Origin: Tridacna crocea
Lineage: Eukaryota; Mollusca; Bivalvia; Cardiida; Cardiidae
Direction of reading: 5' to 3'
Assembly (NCBI GenBank): GCA_943736015.1
Contig: OX031059.1
Location: 45,209,159 to 45,273,158, forward strand
Length of the DNA: 64,000 nt
Shown in pieces: positions 56,791-64,000 of the stretch (the first letter of the stretch is position 1; each line of letters starts with the position of its first letter). Under the pieces are notes generated by a model. It was not told the DNA's origin. It saw nothing but the letters and a program-made list of their open reading frames with translations, and ran no database searches. The position numbers and the translations under genes were made by a program.

Positions 56791-57640
56791 TATCATCATC
56801 AGTTGTCAGTTTTTTCTCATTATGAATATTAAAACGGCTATTACTGGTTAATGTATCCGCGAATTTCTGCAAGTTAAAGAGATCATATTACGTAATCAGT
56901 GGCAGAGATGGCTTTATATCTTAGGACAGTCTACATCAGATAATAGTAATGAACGTAAAACGTCTGACAATCCTCATTCATGGTGACCAATTTCGAATCT
57001 GATCCTTTACTTTCATTTATAACTCAAATCGTATTTGAGTGATATAAAAGGAACAGCAAACGTGGCTTTGTTGCATAGATAGCATTTAAAGTTGATCTCA
57101 TTGAAGTTCGAAGGAATGTATCCCTCTTCCACTCGTTCGCCATGTATCTGTTGGGATTTTCTATACTAGATAAGTTTAAGTCCGTTTGCCTATCTTTTTT
57201 TCATACTTGAACAGTTCATTTATGTCACTTAAATCCTACGGTTTGGCTTTGTTAGATAAGCTAGGTCGACCGATATAGTCTCTTTCTCACGAATCATGTA
57301 ATGGACAAAATAATAAATTTTACCTGATTTGTTTCGTAATCCTACCGTTTGGCTTTGTTGAATAAGTTAGCCGGACAGAGATATTCTTGATTTATTTCAT
57401 CTGATTTGCTTCGTAATTCTTCGTCCGAAATTTGATGAAAACAGATCAGGACAGTACAAAGCCTAAAAAGTCCGCAATTCATCTCTGTACATGCTTACAT
57501 GTACCTTTACATTTACGTTGCACCCGCTTCATTAAAAACAAAAATAACAAAACAGCACACTCTCAAAATGAAACAACTCTTGCTCCCGCAAACCTAATAT
57601 CCAATTAAAATAGATTATAGAATTGCGACAAAGAAGACAA
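56791..57640. other. No gene recognised
   Basis: A short block (CCTACGGTTTGGCTTTGTT and CCTACCGTTTGGCTTTGTT, about 107 bp apart near 57235 and 57342) is duplicated. Confidence 0.4.
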
Positions 57641-58200
57641 ACACCACCAGCACCTTGTCACTGACTTAGAACAATCAGAGATCTTACATGATTTTCAAAA
57701 CAAAGATTACCTGTTAGTTGACCTATGACACATGTGAAACAAGAAAAAGAGGGTACCCCCTGGGATCATGGGCAACACTGTTAGAAAGTTTTATCATAGG
57801 TAAAACGCCTTTTGAGAATACAAAAACGTTTTTCAGCGACCTTGACTTACGACACTTCTGAAAGGAAAACAATAAGGCACTTTCTTGGACCAGAGGCAAC
57901 ATTTGCACAAAGTTTCATGGTCCAAGGTCAAACAGCCATTGTAAGAGCACGCAAAAGATTATCATACAAAGTTCACCAGTGGCCTTGACCTTTAAAGCAT
58001 GTGACAAAAAAGCAATAGGCTATCTCCTTCGGCCATGAGCAACACTTCTATAAAGATTCAGGACCATAATTCAATCAGCTTTTGAGTAAGAGCATGGAAA
58101 CTAAACAGTCAACAGACGGACGGACGGAACGACGGCCTGCAAGACATGGTGTCAAAACCAGTTTACCTCCCTCTATTTCGTAGGCGGGGGATATAAATAT
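57641..58200 (+). mobile_element. F7-type element, decayed
   Basis: Repeated GGCCTTGACCT- and GGGCAACACTG-like phrases, ACGGACGGACGGAACGACGG near the end, and a GTAGGCGGGGGATATAAA terminus. GGTACCCCCTGGG may be the left end. Confidence 0.5.
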
Positions 58201-59343
58201 GTGACTTTGGTCAAATAAGCCAACTGAAACTGTGTTTCCCTGAACATGTCAATTTCCGACTAGACGCTACAAGAATGAATTCATGATTACATGTCAAAAT
58301 GTTATCGTCGAGTGTCCTTATTCCGTGAGTGTCCTTGAAGTGAAGATTTTTGTGTACATCTCGTCAAGCACATATTTTGATGACGTCAGACGGTATTTCT
58401 ATTCGTAACCCTTACCAATATTCGAATGTTACATTGCCCTTAAATTTCAGACAAAGACATGTAAAAATCAAGTAATTATCATATGAAAAAGAATTCTAAA
58501 CCATTTTTCTTAAATCTAAATAATATTCCTTCTCAAAAAATGCAAAGATTTCGACTTTCTGCTGTAAATACTAGGTACCGAACTACCGGAATAGTTTTCT
58601 TAGTTATCCTTTTCGTCAGAAATTATTTTTTGAATGAAGGCAAGTAATTTCTAGCTCATATCCTGGTCTCAATTCTTAATTTTTCATCAAATCTTTTTCA
58701 TATCATCGCGGAATACGACACTCGAAGCTAAAATCTTTGAATCAAAATAGAGTTGCATTTCGATCGGGAGACACGGCCATAATATACATAGACTGCGATA
58801 TCTTTGCAAAATTCAAATTTATACGGCTTTTCTGCTATAGCGTCTGGTTCATGCTACATAGACATATCTTTATTTCTTCTGAACAGGTTAAACTCTTAGT
58901 TAGAGTGTTTGATACTCATCTCACAAAGAGCAACTCTGATGATAAAATTTGAAGCCGAATATAGATTTCAATCGGTAATTGATATAGAATTTATGGCACG
59001 CTGTACATAATGCTCAATCTGATTGGTGAGAGGTACATATTGAAGTGATAATACTTAATTGGGTATTGCCTGTAGTCAGCTGAACGGTAGAAAGAGGAAC
59101 AACAAATAGCAGCTTTAAAATTACTGTGATAAACAAAATGATGCCCAAAGTTAAGTGTTCCCCACACTGCATATAATTGTTAAATTACAGCATGCCAGGA
59201 CAGCTTTCCTAGTGTAATTAAAAAGCCCCTGGTCAGCTCAAGGCAAATGGTAATGATTGCAAATGGATATCGTATTTTCTGTTTCCCATAAAAGTACACG
59301 GATGAACTCTTAGCACGCCAAAGGCAACAGTCGAAAGTTTTTT
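58201..59343. other. No gene recognised
   Basis: The frame at 58737-58952 has no recognisable motif. Confidence 0.35.
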
Positions 59344-59412
59344 GGATAAAGTAGTCCAAGATCAGACTACTCAGAACGTGAGGTCAGATATAAATCTACA
59401 TTGTCCGATAAA
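59344..59412. mobile_element. F2 palindrome
   Basis: AAGTAGTCCAAGATCAGAC paired with GGTCAGATATAAATCTAC. Confidence 0.65.
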
Positions 59413-59524
59413 TTATCAGACATTCTTGCAAAAATTTCCTCGATATTGAAATATTCGGATCTTTTTCATGATCTGAAAATATCTACTGGCCTTGTTTACG
59501 GGGATCTAAGAGGTAATTATGTGT

Positions 59525-59753
59525 TTAACCCATTACCACACAATCCCTACTTTTGACGCCCCTGAGAAAGAAGCCTTTTGAAAACACTGTGGGAAAAGGA
59601 GAAAATGCTGGTAACCAGCATTTTCTCCTTTTCCCACAGTGTTTTCTTCCCTTCCCAGAACAAATTTCAATTTTTCAATCACTTTTATTTTGTCATCTGC
59701 AAATGCTTTCAATTTGGACCAGTCTAAATTTTTCTCATGTGGTAAAGGGTTAA
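59525..59753 (-). mobile_element. F1 copy, near consensus
   Basis: TTAA at both ends; core GCTGGTAACCAGC. Confidence 0.9.
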
Positions 59754-60509
59754 AGGTTACAGATCACCCCAAGATACTTGCACGGTGCTGCGCTAAATAA
59801 ACAAATTTCCGTATTTATTCTTTAATAAAGACAGCAAAATTGTTTGAGGACGTAACACTCATGATTTGCAGCAATGTATCTATTGCAAGGAAAACATTCT
59901 TTTGAAGGAAACATTTAAAATTAAAAGCGATAACTATGCTGACTTTGATAAATCTAAGGAAAATGGCTAATTCTGATTTTTGTGCTTTTGTGTTTTTGTG
60001 ATGAATGAACAAATGATAGAATGAAAAAGAAAGAAGAAAGGTGGGGAGGGAGGAAAGAGCAATGACAAATAGATGACGGTAAATGGAATAATGAAAGGAA
60101 AGAAAGAAGCAAGTAAAGCCAGATACATGTAAATGGATAATTCAGCTCGATAAGATTTCTATTTCTATGGACATTTCAAGATATTTATCTGTCGAGCGAT
60201 CAGTAGATACATAGATGGCTAGAAGTTCTCTTACTGCAACCTCAGTCAAACTATCTTGCAAGAAAAAATTCTGATGAAGGCTTTAGGCTAAATAACAGGC
60301 TACACCATATATCATCACATCACAAAACAATTACGCATAGCACTGTTGGTAATATCATAAATTCCAATAATTTCTCTCATACTTTAGCCTAATAGCCTCT
60401 TACGCTTTCCTTTGACAAGACAGACAATCTTAATTAAAACCTACATCTACCTCTAGCACGTGTTAATTACATGCAATAATACAACTGTCACAAAAAAATG
60501 ATGAATATC
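59754..60509. other. No gene recognised
   Basis: Purine-rich tract at about 60020-60110 (GAAAGAAAGAAG-type); nothing else. Confidence 0.35.
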
Positions 60510-60738
60510 TTAACCCTTTACCCCATAAGACATTTCTATGGCAACTCTAATTGACCCTAAATAGCAGCAAGGATGAAGCCGTTTCTCATGTGTAAATGAC
60601 ACCTTTTTATAGCATAGAAAACTTTGTGACAAAAGGTGAAATTGCTCGTCACGAGCAATTTCACCCTTTGCCACAATGTTTTCAAAAGGCTCCTACAAGC
60701 AATGTGTAGAAATGAGTATCTATGGAGTAAAGGGTTAA
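60510..60738 (-). mobile_element. F1b copy
   Basis: Core GAAATTGCTCGTCACGAGC; TTAA at both ends; reverse orientation to 24624. Confidence 0.88.
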
Positions 60739-60787
60739 ATGCTTCAAGTGACTTTTTTTTTTTTTCAGAAGCATAGGCAAAGATAGG

Positions 60788-60850
60788 GACTTCTGCAGAC
60801 GGCATAGGTCAAGACCAGACTGCACAGAACATGCAGTTTGGTCTCTGATT
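60788..60850. mobile_element. F2 palindrome
   Basis: CATAGGTCAAGACCAGAC, centre GCACAGAACATGC. Confidence 0.7.
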
Positions 60851-60940
60851 TATTCGCATATTTAGACGCGCGTATAGAAACATCTTTGAGTTTCAGCGGA
60901 TCGTACGTTAAGCCGTCGAAAGAGGCTTGGTATATAAAGG

Positions 60941-61164
60941 CTTGTAACACGCTAAATGGGGCATTGGGGCAAGTGTCGTCTCGGATCAGCCTGCATTGTC
61001 CTCGCATGCTAATCCGAGACGACAATCTACGACTACATTAGATTTTGTGCAACAGTAGACTCTGCGCAGAACAGAAAATTGCATAAAAAAAACGTAAAGT
61101 ATGGTCTCGGGTCAGCCTACTTTACGTAAATAACCGAATGCCCATTTTCACATGTTGCAGGCTA
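60941..61164. mobile_element. F3 copy
   Basis: GCTTGTAACACGCTAAATGG and TTTTCACATGTTGCAGGC ends; part of the left arm is missing. Confidence 0.7.
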
Positions 61165-62236
61165 TATTCACTTGGTGCCGAAGAGTAAAAAAAAACTGGA
61201 TTAAAAAAATTATAGAGTTTTTTACCATTTCTTTTTTGAATATTAAATTAAGCCTTACAATTTGTGTTGCTCACATTTGCATGTGTTTATCGCTATAGAC
61301 AAAAATTATACTACACAGAACGAGTTGTCTGATCTTGGATGCACGTGTTCTTTCCTGACCCAACAAAACCCTTCAGAATTTGCGTGTAATGTTTTATTTT
61401 ATAACCGTTTTACTGTCTAGGCACTCCAATACAAAAAGATGTATTCTTGCACTGAATCTGGAGTATTTGCTGTATTTCAATCCTTTTTATCTATCAGCAT
61501 GCTTTTTCGGCGTAGAAGAATGATACTCACTTTTGACATACTTTTAGTAATAGGAGGAAATGAATAGTTACACATTTTGTGATTGGCAAAATATATGTCA
61601 ACTAGGCAAAAAAAGTAATGGTCACAATAGAATTTTACCAACTTTGGATAAAGGCGTTCATGACTAAAAATCACGTAATTATCGTAATAACCTACATATG
61701 TATGTGAAGTTGTACTTAATGGCCTTGCAGATGTTGAACTCCATTAAATTATCCATTATCTAAAGTACATGGATAAACTTATAGAAATGGGTATTGGCGA
61801 GTTTTCTATTTTGTTTAGTGTAAGAGACTTGATACCCGTTTTTCCTCGCGTAAAACCCAATACGAAGGGCGAAAGCAGGGTACATCTCTCTTGTCTTACA
61901 CGAAAACGGGTTGTAAAACGATTGTTTTCGTTTCACTTGTCACTATATGAGAAAAAGATGTTTTGTCTTGAATTTGTTGATTTAATTTGCATCATGAATA
62001 ACTATGCCTACCTAGTGGAACAATCGGTTTTATCGCGTTGTTAGCGAAGAAACTGAGTTTCTATTAAATTATTCCTAGTAAGAGAATGTGGTGTGGCCAA
62101 GCATTGACAATGGTGATAAAAACCTACTTTCTGGTAACGACAAATCGTCCATGTTTGAAAGGTGTTTCATCTTTGTGAAAAAAAGATGCAAATACACTTT
62201 GTTTTCTTTTTAAAGATTTCATCTTATGGTCCAAGC
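61165..62236. other. No gene recognised
   Basis: F2-like arm at 61310-61345. An imperfect foldback at about 61818-61910 (GTGTAAGAGACTTG against CTCTTGTCTTACAC) explains the frame at 61769. Confidence 0.4.
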
Positions 62237-62490
62237 GGTGTCTTCCCAGTTCGCCCAATTCCATTTCGCCCATTCCCGTTTCGCCCTTTGCCGTCTTGTC
62301 CCCTACCCATTTTGCTCTTTTTCATTTTGCCCCGTTGCCACCTCGCCCAATCATCTTTTCGCCCAATTACCGTTTCGCACTTTTGCCAATTCACCCTTTG
62401 CCGATTTGCCCAATGCCATCTCGCCCCTTCACCACTTCGCCCAATGCCATTTTGCCCAGTTATCAGCTCGCCCCATCACCATTTTGGCCC
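62237..62490 (+). repeat. TTTCGCCC minisatellite, left arm
   Basis: About 14 degenerate units of roughly 18 bp (TTTCGCCCAATGCCA type). The same motif recurs inverted from 62630. Confidence 0.85.
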
Positions 62491-62629
62491 TTACATGTTG
62501 TAGCCTACACCCTGTTCTTTTACCACATGACTATAATAATAACCCTCAAAATAAGGTTCATAAATTGAGGAATTAACTTATTAGAGGACTTTTCACTAGT
62601 TTTGGACCCAGATATCAGAAAAATGGCGT

Positions 62630-62872
62630 TCAGGCGAAATGGGAAGGGGCCTTGTGGGAAAAGGGCGAAATGGGAAAGTTGGGCGAGATGGCGTCTGGGC
62701 GAAAAGAAAAGTGGGCGAAAATGAATTTGGGCAAAACGGGAAAAGGGCAGGACAGATATTTGGCGAAATGGGAAAAGGGCGAAGTTGGAAAGGGCGAAAA
62801 AAGAGTGGGCGAAACGGGAAAAATTCTGGCGTAATGGGAATGGGGGAAACGGGATTGGGCGAACTGGGAATA
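62630..62872 (-). repeat. GGGCGAAA minisatellite, inverted right arm
   Basis: Units like GGGCGAAATGGGAAA are complementary in motif to the left arm; the spacer of about 140 bp is ordinary DNA. Confidence 0.85.
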
Positions 62873-63351
62873 AACCGGTCCAAACAGACCTTTTTTTAAA
62901 CATGACTAAAAAAAAAAAGATATTTCCGAAACATTGCAGAATCTCGACTTTCATTTAACGTTAAACAAGAGAAGTAATCATTGCTCAGTAACACACATTA
63001 CGAGAGCCTCCTCATTCTTCAACCTTATTGAAAATCCTGATTTCAACCATATGCTGAACAATTGAAAAACTAATTTCAGAACTGTTTTCATCAGTTCTCT
63101 TCGTATTATACTGTAAACGAATTTAAATATTCATATCTTAGTGCCTCTTTCGCCGTTTATCGTTTTCTAAAGATACTTTTTGTTTCTTGATGTGCCAAAT
63201 TTGGCAAATGTTGCACATTCAATTAATCTAAGTAAAGCAAGACAGAGATAGGACAGCAGCTCTAAGCCTGCCAATGCTTCTATGACATATCAGAAACAGG
63301 CATACTTCTGAACTTGCTCGTTGCTGGTCTTAGTTTCCATGGTGGTCGTAT
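62873..63351. other. No gene recognised
   Basis: Nothing seen. Confidence 0.35.
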
Positions 63352-63583
63352 TTAACTCTTTACCAAACGACTAAATTATGAATCGATCCAAATTGAAAAC
63401 ATTTGCAAATGGCAAAATAAATATGACTGAAAAAGTTGAAATTTGGTTTGGGAAGGGTAGAAAACATTGTGGGAAAAGGAGAAAATGCTGGTTACCAGCA
63501 TTTACCCCATTTTCCACGATGTTTTCAAAACGCTGAAAGTCTTCAGGGTCGTGTAAACAAGGAACTGTTTGGTAAAGAGTTAA
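63352..63583 (+). mobile_element. F1 copy
   Basis: Core GCTGGTTACCAGC; ends GGTAAAGAGTTAA. Confidence 0.87.
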
Positions 63584-64000
63584 GCAAATATCTAATAAAA
63601 ACTATTATTTTTACATTAAAAAACAAGTTGCAAACTGAATCGCTTTCCTGTTGGATTTCTTATAAGCTTTGTTCTAATTTCATCGAGCTTGCATATGTCG
63701 CTTGTATTGTGGACTTAATTCTAGGAATTCATGTGTTTTTTTTATTTGAAGCAAGGGTGAAGACTAACTGCTTTCTATCAGTGTATAACCTATGGTTCGA
63801 AGGACAATGCAAACTGTCAAAGTATTTCTGATAAGCACAACTGACACTCAAGATTGTTAGATACTCTTCGTTTTTTTCTCGGGAGGTATTTTTTTTAACT
63901 TTGGTTAATTTATCCGAGGCCGAGGATAATAAACCAAAATGATCTATATTGCAGTTATTTAACCTAAAGCTTCTCATAAAAACCATTTAAGTTAGATAGT
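63584..64000. other. No gene recognised
   Basis: A short inverted pair at 63910-63936 (TATCCGAGG and CCGAGGATA); no exon supported. Confidence 0.35.

Noticed and set aside
2107-59753. A recurring 66-codon frame in six well-preserved F1 copies (2107, 4951 on -, 13585, 25703 on -, 51245, 59553)
   Set aside because: It begins with TTG rather than ATG, crosses the hairpin core, and its stop is the terminal TTAA itself. Similar length and sequence follow from recent common ancestry of the copies; there is no sign of coding constraint.
62162-62954. Several overlapping frames rich in RPFPFRP or GRNGK repeats
   Set aside because: They are translations of the inverted TTTCGCCC minisatellite in different frames.

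Overview
The window looks like nuclear DNA of a bivalve mollusc: AT-rich, intron-bearing, crowded with short foldback elements, and carrying two pearl-like elements with tandem-repeat cores of the kind described from oysters and other bivalves. The combination of palindromic families reminds me of heterodont bivalves, dreissenids in particular, but that is recall and not a test. There is no bacterial-style gene layout, rRNA or CRISPR. Strand for F1 copies below: + means the A arm is on the left.

Genes. Two host genes can be read exon by exon and they converge. (1) The last two coding exons of a 3-beta-hydroxysteroid dehydrogenase-type gene lie on + (2342-2527 and 4378-4745); its 5' exons are left of the window. 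(2) A nearly complete STN1 gene, the OB-fold subunit of the CST telomere complex, lies on - from its start codon at 12588 to a probable stop at 5120. Six exons join in phase and a seventh is tentative. Further right only weak coding signals remain: two short possible first exons near 14.6-14.9 kb, a 122-codon acidic-repeat frame at 36.4 kb, and a decayed coding-like stretch at 45.6-46.0 kb. From 15 kb to the end the window is mainly intergenic or very long intron.

Repeats. The commonest component is family F1, a foldback element of about 229 bp with about 58 intact, partial or decayed copies. Copies begin TTAACCCTTTACC and end GGTAAAGGGTTAA, and abutting copies share one TTAA, so TTAA is the target duplication and the termini look piggyBac-like. 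The A arm contains GAAAGCATTTGCAGACGAC; the B arm contains TGACGACCCTGAGAAAGAAG; they meet in a core hairpin, GGAGAAAATGCTGG then CCAGCATTTTCTCC. Subtype F1b has a GAAATTGCTCG core. F1 is densest across the STN1 introns and in 0-15 kb, and sparse in 37-51 kb.

Other families: F2, a palindrome of about 66 bp (GACAGTGTAGATCAAGATC); F3, about 240 bp (GGACATTCGGACATTTGCG ends); F4 (GGCTTAATGCATCTGCG); F5 (CACCAACCATTCTTAAG ends with a GATTGGCTAAACC core palindrome); F6, about 550-610 bp (TTTAAAGGTGG ends, three copies); F7, pearl-like elements with about 163-bp or 156-bp core repeats; F8 (16.7, 21.0 and 53.6 kb); F9, a composite foldback (22.5 and 30.0 kb); F10 (19.1 and 26.7 kb); F11 (TGTGACTCATCACGC ends). 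Several are nested: F7 in F1 (2.6-3.8 kb), F7 in F8 (53.9-55.2 kb), an unnamed element in F8 (16.8-17.2 kb), and an F3-like hairpin in F11 (19.9 kb).

How the parts relate. F1 lies very close to exons: 6 nt after the dehydrogenase stop codon, 34 bp before its penultimate exon, 9 bp from the STN1 exon 1 donor and about 26 bp from the STN1 exon 3 donor. These genes are therefore transcribed with many RNA hairpins in their introns and, for the dehydrogenase, probably in its 3' UTR.
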